Notes: generated by a model not told the origin, from the letters alone. A DNA stretch of 64,000 nt from an uncultured Senegalimassilia sp. (GCF_934630535.1 NZ_CAKTVU010000003.1:1-64000); one strand, 5' to 3'. Positions 26,832 through 34,794 are shown, counted from the stretch's first letter. A program made the numbers and translations.

Positions 26832-26958
26832 GAAAAAAGGGTGGGCCGCAAGCGAAAAGGGGGAAACTTGCGGCCCGAAAGGAGGGGAGGAACGATGCTT
26901 TCGCATCGCGATCTGCTATGGGAAGCAGGCAAGCGGTGGAAAGGGATGTCCCGCTTGC
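26832..26958 (-). ncRNA. C-rich small RNA candidate 2 (about 127 nt), related to candidate 1
   Basis: On the minus strand a -10 box TATAGT (plus 26966-26971) is followed at once by three hairpins. The first has 8-bp arms GCAAGCGG/CCGCTTGC with a loop holding ATCCCTTTCC. The second, CGATGC-GAAA-GCATCG, has a GNRA-type tetraloop. Next come a single-stranded linker TTCCTCCCCTCCTTTC and a terminal stem GGGCCGCAAG/CTTGCGGCCC whose loop is TTTCCCCCTTTT, then ACCCTTTTTT. The terminal stem, C-rich loop and preceding CCCTCCTT linker match candidate 1 in layout, so the two look like paralogues. There is no convincing protein frame. The 6C RNA family is the nearest known analogue, but the loops here hold at most five consecutive C. 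Confidence 0.65.
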
Positions 26959-26965
26959 AAGGCTT

Positions 26966-26998
26966 ACTATAGCGACCGATGTTGGAGCGGGCGTGTCA
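26966..26998 (-). promoter_or_regulatory. Promoter of small RNA candidate 2
   Basis: Read on the minus strand: TGACA (26994-26998), 22 bp, TATAGT (26966-26971). The spacer shares CTYCAACRTCGR with the candidate 1 promoter. Confidence 0.5.
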
Positions 26999-27196
26999 TG
27001 GGAGTGGCTTTGGGATGATGCGCTCGTGAACGGATTGTGAAAGCCCAGGACATGCCGTTACCTTTTCGTTGCCAAGCGGGCGCGAAGGGACGGGATTGCT
27101 TGAGTTTTCCCTGATGAAAGCACATGTTCTCTTTCTGTAACCTTATGGAGCGAAGATGTGAGGGAGCGCTTGTGTGCCTGCGATGCCCCTTTGCCT

Positions 27197-27221
27197 GGCC
27201 CCTTGGGGCCTTTGGTATCAT
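27197..27221 (+). promoter_or_regulatory. Palindrome and -10 box upstream of methyltransferase-like gene
   Basis: GGCCCC-TT-GGGGCC (27197-27210) is directly followed by a possible -10 box TATCAT (27216-27221), with TTGCCT (27191-27196) as a weak -35 at 19 bp. A repressor bound in the spacer would fit. This is inference. Confidence 0.3.
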
Positions 27222-27244
27222 GTTCAGGTCGAAAGGAAACATCC

Positions 27245-28144
27245 ATGCCTGATATCCAGCTGCGGTTCCACCGCGATATGCTCGTGCTGTCCAGCCCCAT
27301 CGCCCCCGTGCTCGCGCGCCAGGGGTTCGAATTCGATGGCGATGTGGAATACGCCACGCTTATGGAGCCGGAGGCCGTCGAGGACGCCCTTCGCTTGAAC
27401 CTTTTGGCGGGCGTGCAGTGCCTCATTACCGAAACGGCGGGCATGACCCCGGCACGCCTGGCGCATCGGGGCATGGCCGAGCGCCTGCCCGAGCTCGCCC
27501 GCGCCGCCGTCGCGTGCGCTGCGAAGCTGCGTCCCCAGCATGTGCTGGTGGAGCTTGGGCCGTGCGGTCTGCCGCTCGACGCGTCCAGCAAGGCGTCGCT
27601 CAACGAGAACCGCGACCAGTACGCCCGCGCGGCGCGCGCCTTCGAGGGCCTTTCCCTTGACGGCTTCTTCTTGAACGGGTTCTCCAACCCGAGCGACTTG
27701 AAATGCGCGCTTATGGGTCTGCGCCAGGTCAGCGGCCTGCCTATGCTCGCCTCCGTGAACGTGGGCGCCGACGGCATGCTGGCGGACGGCCGGCACGGCT
27801 TCGATGAGGCGCTTGGCGTTATGGCCGAGTTCGAGGCGAGCGTGGCCGGCTTTTGCACGCAGGCTCCCGTCGAGCGCGCTTGCGAGCTTGCGCAGCAGGC
27901 GGCGAAGCTGCCCCTGCCCGTGCTTGCGCAGCTTGACGTCGTGCGACACGACCCCCGTCAGCGCCAGGCAACGCCGGAAAACCCGTACCATCGCCCTGAT
28001 GTCATGATGGAGGCGGCACAGCACCTTCGCGCGGCAGGTGCGCAGTTCCTCCGCGCCACCGGCCAGGCCACGCCCGCTTATGCCGGTGCGCTGGTCGCGG
28101 CCACGGACGGCCTTGACGCGCAACGCAGCGACGTGGAGGCGTAG
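27245..28144 (+). CDS. Homocysteine S-methyltransferase-like protein, degenerate metal site
   Basis: A 299-residue TIM-barrel-like protein resembling the homocysteine S-methyltransferase family in LRLNLLAGVQCLITETAGMTPARLA, HVLVELGPCG and the later VGADGMLADG and FCTQAP segments. Family enzymes bind zinc through a single Cys and a C-terminal GGCCGT motif. Here the equivalent stretch reads RATGQATPAYAGAL, with no Cys pair, so classical zinc-dependent methyl transfer from this protein is doubtful. It may bind a related substrate or act as a partner. The ATG at 27245 follows CGAAAGGAAACATCC. The next gene starts 5 bp after its stop, indicating an operon. Confidence 0.6.
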   Translation: MPDIQLRFHRDMLVLSSPIAPVLARQGFEFDGDVEYATLMEPEAVEDALRLNLLAGVQCLITETAGMTPARLAHRGMAERLPELARAAVACAAKLRPQHVLVELGPCGLPLDASSKASLNENRDQYARAARAFEGLSLDGFFLNGFSNPSDLKCALMGLRQVSGLPMLASVNVGADGMLADGRHGFDEALGVMAEFEASVAGFCTQAPVERACELAQQAAKLPLPVLAQLDVVRHDPRQRQATPENPYHRPDVMMEAAQHLRAAGAQFLRATGQATPAYAGALVAATDGLDAQRSDVEA

Positions 28145-28149
28145 CCGTT

Positions 28150-28416
28150 ATGGCGAAGCTTGCGACGAACACGCGCCGCAGCGAGCATTACGGACAGTTG
28201 CAGCGCGTCGTCGATTCGGTGTTCGCCGGCGGCGGGAAGTTCGTGCGGCGGCTCGACGTGGTCGTGGCGGCCGAGTCGTTCGACCTGCCCGACGATCTTA
28301 ACGAGATCATCGCCTTGTTGCCGCCGGGCACCTACACGCGCCAGCGCCTGTGCGATCAGCTGAACTCGGCTATCGGCGGGCACGCCTGGGGCCAGGTGTA
28401 CGGCACGGTGGAGTAA
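28150..28416 (+). CDS. Small conserved-looking hypothetical protein
   Basis: An 88-residue soluble protein that I do not recognise. It has a basic N-terminus (MAKLATNTRRSEHYGQL), a middle with FDLPDDLNEIIALLPPG and a C-terminal half TYTRQRLCDQLNSAIGGHAW that reads like a small DNA- or protein-binding fold. No membrane segment or signal is present. It starts 5 bp after the methyltransferase-like gene, so the two are probably co-expressed and functionally linked. Codon use is like its neighbours, so I believe it is real. Confidence 0.7.
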   Translation: MAKLATNTRRSEHYGQLQRVVDSVFAGGGKFVRRLDVVVAAESFDLPDDLNEIIALLPPGTYTRQRLCDQLNSAIGGHAWGQVYGTVE

Positions 28417-28426
28417 CGGTTCCCAA

Positions 28427-28456
28427 GGGGCCGCGTCCCGGTTCGGGCGCGGCCCC
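28427..28456 (+). terminator. GC-rich hairpin before mscS
   Basis: GGGGCCGCG(T)CCCG / CGGGCGCGGCCCC with a 3-base loop and one bulge. It lacks a T-tract, so termination would be weak. Confidence 0.4.
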
Positions 28457-28496
28457 GCGGTTTGAAGCGGGTCGTCCCGCGGAAGGGCTTTTCCTT

Positions 28497-29261
28497 ATGG
28501 AGGATTTCGAACACGGCATCATATCGGCAGTGGGCAATGCTTGGCTGGGCACGCTCATAACCGCCGTGGTCATCATCGTGATCACGGCGGTGGTGGGGCA
28601 TCTGCTCACGAAGTTCCTGCGCCGCGTGCTTAACTATTCCGATGAGCTTCCCTCGTCGTCTATCTTCATCAACATCGGGCGCGCCATCGTGTGGGTGGTG
28701 GGCGGATCGGTGGTGCTGTCCACATGCTTCGGCGTGGACGTGTCGGCAGCCATCACGGCGCTGGGCATCGGAGGTATCGCCATCTCGCTGGGCTTCCAGG
28801 ACACCATCTCCAACCTGATCGGCGGCGTGCAGGTCAGCTTGCTGCGCATCGTCTCGCCGGGTGACAACATCTCGGTCGGCGGCGCTTCGGGCGTTGTGAA
28901 GGACGTGAACTGGCGCCATACCACCATCACCAACTCCAAGGGCGAGACGGTGGTCATCCCCAACTCCATCATCAACAAGACGTCGCTCGTGCACTTGCCG
29001 CCCACGGGCAAGGTTTCGCTCTCCTTGGTGGTGGAAGGCGGCGGCGAGGACCTTGACGAGAGGGCGCGGCGCATCGAGCGGGCGGCGCTTGCCGCCGCGC
29101 GCCGGGTGGGTGCGGTGGAGGCGGACCCGCGTTTGTGGTTCACCGAGGTCGTCGACGTCGGTTTCGCCGGATCGCTTATCTTCACCATGGCAAGCGGCGA
29201 TGACGCCACGCCGGCGAAGGATGCCGTGTTGCGCGCCATTGCGCCGCTGACCAGGCAATAA
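28497..29261 (+). CDS. Small-conductance mechanosensitive channel, MscS family
   Basis: A 254-residue MscS-type channel that opens under membrane tension to release solutes on osmotic down-shock. Three hydrophobic segments are seen (about residues 15-37, 60-82 and 85-105). The pore-lining helix 3 and following loop show AAITALGIGGIAISLGFQDT, close to the family consensus. The beta domain follows with PGDNISVGGASGVVKDVNWRHT and VVIPNSIINKTSLVH. The ATG at 28497 follows GGAAGGGC. It is monocistronic, with a strong terminator after it. Confidence 0.92.
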   Translation: MEDFEHGIISAVGNAWLGTLITAVVIIVITAVVGHLLTKFLRRVLNYSDELPSSSIFINIGRAIVWVVGGSVVLSTCFGVDVSAAITALGIGGIAISLGFQDTISNLIGGVQVSLLRIVSPGDNISVGGASGVVKDVNWRHTTITNSKGETVVIPNSIINKTSLVHLPPTGKVSLSLVVEGGGEDLDERARRIERAALAAARRVGAVEADPRLWFTEVVDVGFAGSLIFTMASGDDATPAKDAVLRAIAPLTRQ

Positions 29262-29282
29262 TCGGATTTCGCATACAAATGG

Positions 29283-29327
29283 GCCGAGGGCTCCGGAGGC
29301 AGATGCTTCCGGAGCCCTCGGCTTTTT
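29283..29327 (+). terminator. Terminator of mscS
   Basis: Long stem GCCGAGGGCTCCGGA / TCCGGAGCCCTCGGC followed by TTTTT. Confidence 0.92.
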
Positions 29328-29469
29328 CGCGCTTTGGAGGGGCTACGCCCGTTCGTTTCGATGGCGATGGTGCCGTCTCTTCGCCTTGGTGCGCCCGTCC
29401 CGTTTCGCCTGCGGGCGTGCGGGTTTCGCAAGCCGCCAGCTCCTCGCCTTATCCGTGCGACAGGCGCAG

Positions 29470-29557
29470 GTAAAGCGCTTGCAGCGAAGCGGGCGGTTTG
29501 TAAAGCAGCGCGGTCCGGCTTGTAAACCGCGCGTAAAACCCTGTCACGCTTCGGTCA
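29470..29557 (+). promoter_or_regulatory. Pho-box-like repeats upstream of pstS
   Basis: GTAAA occurs at 29470, 29500, 29522 and 29533, then TGTCA at 29542 and GTCAT at 29554. Several are spaced 11 or 22 bp apart (29500, 29522, 29533), which is the spacing of PhoB/PhoP direct-repeat sites, and CTGTCAC resembles the E. coli Pho box half-site. They lie 100-190 bp upstream of pstS. I infer binding by one of the two response regulators encoded at the end of the operon. The rest of the 397-bp gap shows no gene. Confidence 0.5.
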
Positions 29558-29658
29558 TGGACCGCGCTTGCGGCCGTGCGCTGGCCGATGGTGCGCGTAC
29601 CATCCTCACCTGCAAGCTCGTTTTGCATGAGAAGACATCCGAAGGGAGTACACGAACT

Positions 29659-30603
29659 ATGCAGGGTTCTTACATCAGCCGCCGCAGCTTTATCGGCATC
29701 GCCGGCATGTCCGCGCTGGCCGTCGCCGGTTTCGGTTTGGCGGGTTGCTCGGGTTCCAACGGCGGCTCCGCCGAATCCGGTAACGCCGCCTCCGGCAAAA
29801 AGGCGCTTTCCGGCACCATCACGGCGGTGGGCTCCACCGCGCTGCAGCCGCTGTGCGAGGCGGCCGCGGAGCAGTTCATGGAGGAGAACCCCGGCGTCCA
29901 AATCACCGTCCAGGGCGGCGGTTCCGGTCAGGGCGTCACGCAGATCGCCCAGGGCGCGGTGCAGATCGGCAACTCCGATGTGTTCGCCGAGTCCAAGCTG
30001 AAGGACTCCTCCGACATCTCCAAGATCGCCGATAACAAGGTGTGCATCGTCGGTATGGGCCCCATCGTCAACGCCGATGTGACCATCGACGACATCAAGC
30101 TCGAGGACCTGAAGAAGATCTTCACGGGCGAGATCACCAACTGGAGCGAGGTCGGCGGCGCCGACGCTCCGATCACGGTCATCAACCGCGCTTCCGGTTC
30201 CGGCACGCGCGCCACGTTCGAGGACGTCGTCCTGGCCGGCACGAAGGTGCCCGATTCCTTCAAGCCGCAGGAGCAGGATTCCTCGGGCACTGCCGCCAAG
30301 ATGGTCGCCAGCACCCCCGGCGCCATCTCCTACGTGGCCTTCTCCTACTTCGACAGCAGCTTCAAGGCCCTCAAGGTCGACGGCGTGGAGCCGGATGCGA
30401 AGAACGTCGAGGACAACGCTTGGAAGATCTGGTCCTACGAGCACATGTACACCGCCGCCGACCCCGACGAGGCGACCAAGGCGTTCCTCGAGTACATGAT
30501 GGGCGACGAGGTGCAGGGTGGCCTGGTGGAGCAGCAGGGCTACATCCCCATGTCCGGCATGAAAGTGGAGAAGGACGCTTCCGGCAAGGTTTCCAATAAG
30601 TAG
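29659..30603 (+). CDS. pstS: Phosphate ABC transporter substrate-binding lipoprotein
   Basis: Captures phosphate outside the cell for the PstCAB transporter. The 314-residue precursor begins with SRRSFIGIAGMSALAVAGFG and a lipobox LAGC, so it is a lipoprotein. The twin-arginine pair before the hydrophobic core suggests Tat export. The mature part follows a Gly/Ser/Ala linker. Phosphate-site motifs seen are AVGSTALQPL, GGGSGQGVTQI, IGNSDVFA, and NRASGSGTRATFE. The ATG follows GAAGGGAG. It is the first gene of pstSCABB-phoU. Confidence 0.95.
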   Translation: MQGSYISRRSFIGIAGMSALAVAGFGLAGCSGSNGGSAESGNAASGKKALSGTITAVGSTALQPLCEAAAEQFMEENPGVQITVQGGGSGQGVTQIAQGAVQIGNSDVFAESKLKDSSDISKIADNKVCIVGMGPIVNADVTIDDIKLEDLKKIFTGEITNWSEVGGADAPITVINRASGSGTRATFEDVVLAGTKVPDSFKPQEQDSSGTAAKMVASTPGAISYVAFSYFDSSFKALKVDGVEPDAKNVEDNAWKIWSYEHMYTAADPDEATKAFLEYMMGDEVQGGLVEQQGYIPMSGMKVEKDASGKVSNK

Positions 30604-30654
30604 GTTTGCCATACCCGCATCGAGTCAACTAGTTTCGAAAGGAGACGCGCGCAT

Positions 30655-31572
30655 ATGGCCTTAATGGCGAAAGCACGCGTCGAGCGGGTCGGTCAGGGCG
30701 TCACGGGCGCGTGCATCGCGCTCGTGGCGCTTCTTGTCGTCACGCTTGTCGCCATGGTCGCCGGACGCGGTATCGCAACGTTTACCGCCGACGGGATCGA
30801 CCTCGGTTCGTTTTTGACGGGGACCACATGGAACCCGCACCAGGAGGACGCGAACGGCATGCCCACGGTGGGCGCGCTTCCCATGATCGCGGGCTCGTTC
30901 TCCGTCACGCTGCTGTCGACGCTGTTCGCGCTGCCCATCGCGTTCGGCAGCGCCATCTTCGTGGTGGAGGTTGCCCCGCGCTTCGGGCGCCGCGTGTTCC
31001 AGCCGCTCCTTGAGCTTTTGGTGGGCATCCCGTCGGTGGTCTACGGCCTTATCGGCTTGACGATCATCGTGGCCTGGGTGCGCGATGCGGCGGGCGCCAT
31101 GGGGCAGACCATCACCGGCTTCGGCATCTTCTCGAGCGCCGTGGTGCTGGCCATCATGGTCTTGCCGACCATCACCAGCCTGTCCATCGACGCGCTGGCA
31201 GCTGTGCCGCACGAGTATCGCGAGGGCAGCTACGCGCTGGGTTGCACGCGCTGGCAGACCATTTGGAACGTGGTGCTCAAAAGCGCGGCCCCGTCGCTGA
31301 TGACGGCGGTCATCCTGGGCATGACGCGCGCCTTCGGCGAGGCCTTGGCGGTGCAGATGGTCATCGGCAACGCCATTCAGATGCCCTCCGGCCTGTTCAC
31401 GCCTGCTTCCACGCTGACCAGCGTGCTGACCATGGGCATGGGCAACGAGGCCATGGGAACGGTCTACAACGACGTGCTGTGGTCGCTGGCCCTGCTGCTT
31501 TTGGGTATGTCGCTCGTGTTCATCATGATCATCCACCTCATCGGGCATAAGGGGGCGGCGAAACGTGGCTAA
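30655..31572 (+). CDS. pstC: Phosphate ABC transporter permease PstC
   Basis: Membrane subunit of the phosphate transporter, 305 residues with six hydrophobic helices. The permease signature loop (EAA motif) is seen as ALAAVPHEYREGSYALGCTR with TIWNVVLKSAAP, and GMTRAFGEALAVQMVIGN follows. The ATG at 30655 follows AAAGGAG; ATG at 30664 is possible. It overlaps pstA by 8 bp. Confidence 0.95.
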   Translation: MALMAKARVERVGQGVTGACIALVALLVVTLVAMVAGRGIATFTADGIDLGSFLTGTTWNPHQEDANGMPTVGALPMIAGSFSVTLLSTLFALPIAFGSAIFVVEVAPRFGRRVFQPLLELLVGIPSVVYGLIGLTIIVAWVRDAAGAMGQTITGFGIFSSAVVLAIMVLPTITSLSIDALAAVPHEYREGSYALGCTRWQTIWNVVLKSAAPSLMTAVILGMTRAFGEALAVQMVIGNAIQMPSGLFTPASTLTSVLTMGMGNEAMGTVYNDVLWSLALLLLGMSLVFIMIIHLIGHKGAAKRG

Positions 31573-32482
31573 CTTCGATATGTCGGCGCATGTGCGCCGC
31601 ATCAACCGGCAGGACCGCATCGCCACCGCCGTGTTGGTGGGCATCGCCGCCTTCGTCATGCTCATGCTCGCGGCAATCGTGATCTACATCCTGGTGGCCG
31701 GCGCGCCGAAGCTGTTCGACCTGAACTTCCTCACCGGCAAGCCCCAGCAGTTCAAGGAGGGCGGCGGCATCGGCCCCGAGCTGTTCAACAGCTTCTACCT
31801 GCTGATCCTCACGCTGCTCATCAGCGTGCCGCTATCCCTGGGCGCGGCCATCTTCCTGTCGCAGTATGCGCCCGATAACGCCGCCACGGCGGTGGCGAAG
31901 ACCGCCATCGAGACGCTGTCAAGCCTGCCGTCGGTGGTCGTGGGCCTGTTCGGTTTCCTGTTCTTCGTGCTGTACATGGGTTGGGGATTCTCCATCATCG
32001 CCGGTGCGGTGGCGTTGACCATGTTCAATATCCCCATCCTGGTGCGCGTCATCCAGCAGGCGCTCGAGGACGTGCCTCGCAGCCAGCGCGATGCGGGCCT
32101 TGCCATGGGCCTGACGCGTTGGGAAACCACCATCCACGTGCTGCTTCCCGCCGCCATGCCCGCCATCGTCACCGGCGTGGTCCTCTCCGCGGGCCGCGTG
32201 TTCGGCGAGGCCGCGGCGTTGATCTTCACGGCGGGCCAGTCCGCCCCGGTGCTCGACTTCACGTGTCTGGACTTCTCCAGCCCGTCCTGCCCGTGGAACG
32301 TGTTCCGTCCGGCAGAGACCTTGGCGGTACACATCTGGAAGATCAACAGCGAGGGCGTCGTGCCCGACCTGACGGCCATCTCCAACGGCACCGCCGCGGT
32401 GCTCATGGTGTGCATCCTGGCGTTCAACATCTTGGCACGCGTGATCGGCAAGTATCTGGAAAGGAGGCTGACCAGCGAATGA
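31565..32482 (+). CDS. pstA: Phosphate ABC transporter permease PstA
   Basis: Second permease subunit, 305 residues, six helices. The cytoplasmic coupling loop is ALEDVPRSQRDAGLAMGLTR with TTIHVLLPAAMPAIVTG, followed by SAGRVFGEAAALIFTAG. GTG start at 31565 overlaps the end of pstC, and its stop overlaps the next ATG (ATGA), so the genes are translationally coupled. Confidence 0.95.
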   Translation: MANFDMSAHVRRINRQDRIATAVLVGIAAFVMLMLAAIVIYILVAGAPKLFDLNFLTGKPQQFKEGGGIGPELFNSFYLLILTLLISVPLSLGAAIFLSQYAPDNAATAVAKTAIETLSSLPSVVVGLFGFLFFVLYMGWGFSIIAGAVALTMFNIPILVRVIQQALEDVPRSQRDAGLAMGLTRWETTIHVLLPAAMPAIVTGVVLSAGRVFGEAAALIFTAGQSAPVLDFTCLDFSSPSCPWNVFRPAETLAVHIWKINSEGVVPDLTAISNGTAAVLMVCILAFNILARVIGKYLERRLTSE

Positions 32483-33303
32483 GCAGGGAAAACGAATCGG
32501 TAGGCGCTTGTGCGCCTCAGGCGGGCAACGGTCGGCCCGATGGCGGCCCGCTTCTGAGCACGCGCGATCTGACCGTATGCTATGGGAGCAACGAGGCCCT
32601 GCATCCCACGTCGCTCGACTTCGCGGCGGGGCAGGTGACCGCGCTGATCGGCCCGTCCGGTTGCGGCAAGTCAACGTTTTTGCGTTGCCTCAACCTTATG
32701 AACCGGGAAATCCCCAAGTGCAAGATCGGCGGCGAGGTGCTCTATCACGGCCGCAACATCAACACGCGCAAGGAGAACCTGTTCGAGCTGCGCAAATCCA
32801 TCGGCATGGTGTTCCAGCAGCCAACGCCGTTCCGCAAGTCCATTCGCGACAACATCCTGTTCGCCCCCAAGCGCCACGGCCTGGTGAGCGGCAAGGATGA
32901 TTGCGATGCGCTGGTGGAGCAGAGCCTGCGCGCCGGCGCGCTGTGGGATGAGGTGCGCGACAAGCTCGACGAGAGCGCCTACGCGCTTTCCGGCGGTCAG
33001 CAGCAGCGCCTGTGCATCGCCCGGACGCTTGCAATGCATCCTGACGTGGTGCTGTTCGACGAGCCGTGCAGCGCGCTCGACCCCATCTCCACTTTCACGG
33101 TGGAGGAGACCATCCGCTCCATCGCCGAGTCGGGTATCTGCGCCATCATCGTGACGCACAACATGGAGCAGGCGACGCGCGTTTCCGACAGCACGGCGTT
33201 TTTCTACGTGGGCGATATGGTGGAGACCGGCCCCACCAAGCGCCTGTTCAGCCAGCCGGAGGATAAGCGCCTGCAAGATTATCTGACGGGAAGGTTCGGC
33301 TGA
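32479..33303 (+). CDS. pstB: Phosphate ABC transporter ATPase PstB, copy 1
   Basis: A 274-residue ATPase of the phosphate transporter. Walker A is IGPSGCGKSTFLRCLNLMN, the Q-loop region is MVFQQPTPFRKSIRDN, the signature is LSGGQQQRLCIARTL, Walker B is VVLFDEPCSALDP, and the H-loop is IVTHNMEQA. DEPCSALDP differs from the common DEPTSALDP at one residue outside catalysis. It overlaps pstA by 4 bp and is followed 4 bp later by a second pstB. Confidence 0.94.
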   Translation: MSRENESVGACAPQAGNGRPDGGPLLSTRDLTVCYGSNEALHPTSLDFAAGQVTALIGPSGCGKSTFLRCLNLMNREIPKCKIGGEVLYHGRNINTRKENLFELRKSIGMVFQQPTPFRKSIRDNILFAPKRHGLVSGKDDCDALVEQSLRAGALWDEVRDKLDESAYALSGGQQQRLCIARTLAMHPDVVLFDEPCSALDPISTFTVEETIRSIAESGICAIIVTHNMEQATRVSDSTAFFYVGDMVETGPTKRLFSQPEDKRLQDYLTGRFG

Positions 33304-33307
33304 TCAT

Positions 33308-34114
33308 ATGACCGATTTCGAAAACGGGCAGGCCACGGCGGCGCGCGGCGCGCACGCCCAGGCCGACGAGCCCATGATCTCCATCCGCGACTTCAACCTG
33401 TGGTACGGCGATTTCCAGGCGCTCAAAGGAGTCACGCTCGACATCCCGAAAAACCGCGCAACGGCGTTCATCGGGCCTTCCGGTTGCGGCAAGTCCACGC
33501 TGCTGCGCACCTTCAACCGCATGTGCGATTTCGCTCCCACTGTGCGCAACGAAGGCGTCATCGAGGTGGCAGGACGCGATATCTTCGGCGGCGACGCCAA
33601 CGAGCTGCGCGTGAGGGTAGGCATGGTGTTCCAGCACCCTAATCCGTTCCCCATGTCCATCCGCGACAACATCCTGTACGGCCCGCGCCGCATGCGCAGG
33701 CTCGGCCGCGCCGAAGCTGACGAGCTGGTGGAGAAGTGCCTGCGCGACGCCGGCCTGTGGGACGAGGTGCGCGACAAGCAGGGCCAATCGGGCTTGGGGC
33801 TTTCCGGCGGCCAGCAGCAGCGCCTGTGCATCGCGCGCGCTTTGGCTACGCAGCCCGAGGTGCTGCTTATGGACGAGCCCACGAGCGCCCTCGACCCCAT
33901 CTCCACGGCGCTCGTCGAGGAGCTGATGGTGCAGCTTGCCCGCGAGCGCACCGTGGTGGTGGTCACGCACAACATGCAGCAGGCCACGCGCGTGGCAGAC
34001 AAGACGGCCTTCTTCTACCTGGGAGAGCTGGTGGAATCCGGGCCTACCAAGCAGCTGTTCGGCAACCCCGTGCAGCAGAAGACGAAAGACTACCTGACAG
34101 GAAGGTTCAGCTGA
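33308..34114 (+). CDS. pstB: Phosphate ABC transporter ATPase PstB, copy 2
   Basis: A 268-residue paralogue of the gene before it, with all ABC motifs intact: IGPSGCGKSTLLRTFNRMC, MVFQHPNPFPMSIRDN, LSGGQQQRLCIARAL, VLLMDEPTSALDP and VVTHNMQQA. The two copies diverge outside the motifs (for example FEN- versus SRE-type N-termini), so the duplication is old. Tandem pstB genes occur in other Gram-positive bacteria. Whether they form homo- or heterodimers is unknown. The stop overlaps phoU by one base. Confidence 0.94.
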   Translation: MTDFENGQATAARGAHAQADEPMISIRDFNLWYGDFQALKGVTLDIPKNRATAFIGPSGCGKSTLLRTFNRMCDFAPTVRNEGVIEVAGRDIFGGDANELRVRVGMVFQHPNPFPMSIRDNILYGPRRMRRLGRAEADELVEKCLRDAGLWDEVRDKQGQSGLGLSGGQQQRLCIARALATQPEVLLMDEPTSALDPISTALVEELMVQLARERTVVVVTHNMQQATRVADKTAFFYLGELVESGPTKQLFGNPVQQKTKDYLTGRFS

Positions 34115-34794
34115 TGAAGACCCGTACTCGTTACATTAGCAAGCTGGAGGATCTGGGCGCGCTGGTCAATCAGCTGTCCGAGAAGACGGTGCTTGACGTT
34201 CGTGCCGCGGGCCGGGCGCTTGCCGGCGATGCCGATGCTGCCGAAAGCGTGCTTTCCGGCAGCAAGGCGGCGCGCAGGCTGCGCGAGGCCATCGAGGACG
34301 GCTGCCTTGACATCATGCTCATGCAGCAGCCCTTGGTCGCCGATGACCTGCGCGAGGTGACCGGCGCGTTTCGCCTGGTCAGCGACCTGGCGCATATCGA
34401 CGAGATGACGCGCGACGTTGCGTACCTCGCCCAGCAGCTCACGCCGAAGGCCGTCTCGCACCTGCAAAGCGAGTTCGCCGAGGCCACCGACAAGGTATCG
34501 AACATGGTATCGCTCGCCATGAAGGCGTTCTCCCAGGCCGATGCCGCGCTCGCCCAGCGCGTGTTCGCCATGGACGATGGGGTGGACGAGCTGTATGACC
34601 GCTGCGAGCAGGTGGTGGTCGACCTGATCCGCAGCGAGACGCAGGGCGCCAGCCACTTGCCGGAGCTGCTCATGGTGGCGAAGTACTTCGAGCGCATGGG
34701 CGATGACGCCGAGCGCATCGCAAGTTGGGCCGTTTTCCGCGCAACGGGCGAGCATGCGTTAAACTCTGCGGGTAAGGAAAACGCCGAAGAGTAG
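34114..34794 (+). CDS. phoU: Phosphate signalling regulator PhoU
   Basis: A 226-residue all-helical protein of two PhoU repeats. It links the Pst transporter to the PhoR-type kinase and limits uptake when phosphate is high. Helical signatures are DIMLMQQPLVADDLREVTGAF with LAHIDEMTRDVAYLAQ in the first repeat, and LLMVAKYFERMGDDAERIASW in the second, where E/D pairs bind metal clusters in the family. It overlaps the pstB2 stop by one base. The following regulators are separated by a duplicated stretch. Confidence 0.93.
   Translation: MKTRTRYISKLEDLGALVNQLSEKTVLDVRAAGRALAGDADAAESVLSGSKAARRLREAIEDGCLDIMLMQQPLVADDLREVTGAFRLVSDLAHIDEMTRDVAYLAQQLTPKAVSHLQSEFAEATDKVSNMVSLAMKAFSQADAALAQRVFAMDDGVDELYDRCEQVVVDLIRSETQGASHLPELLMVAKYFERMGDDAERIASWAVFRATGEHALNSAGKENAEE

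Noticed and set aside
26894..26971. 25-codon plus-strand ORF with a strong ribosome site inside small RNA candidate 2
   Set aside because: The GGAGGGGAGG here is better explained as the complement of the C-rich linker. The flanking hairpins have T-tracts only on the minus strand, and no gene follows that a leader peptide could control.
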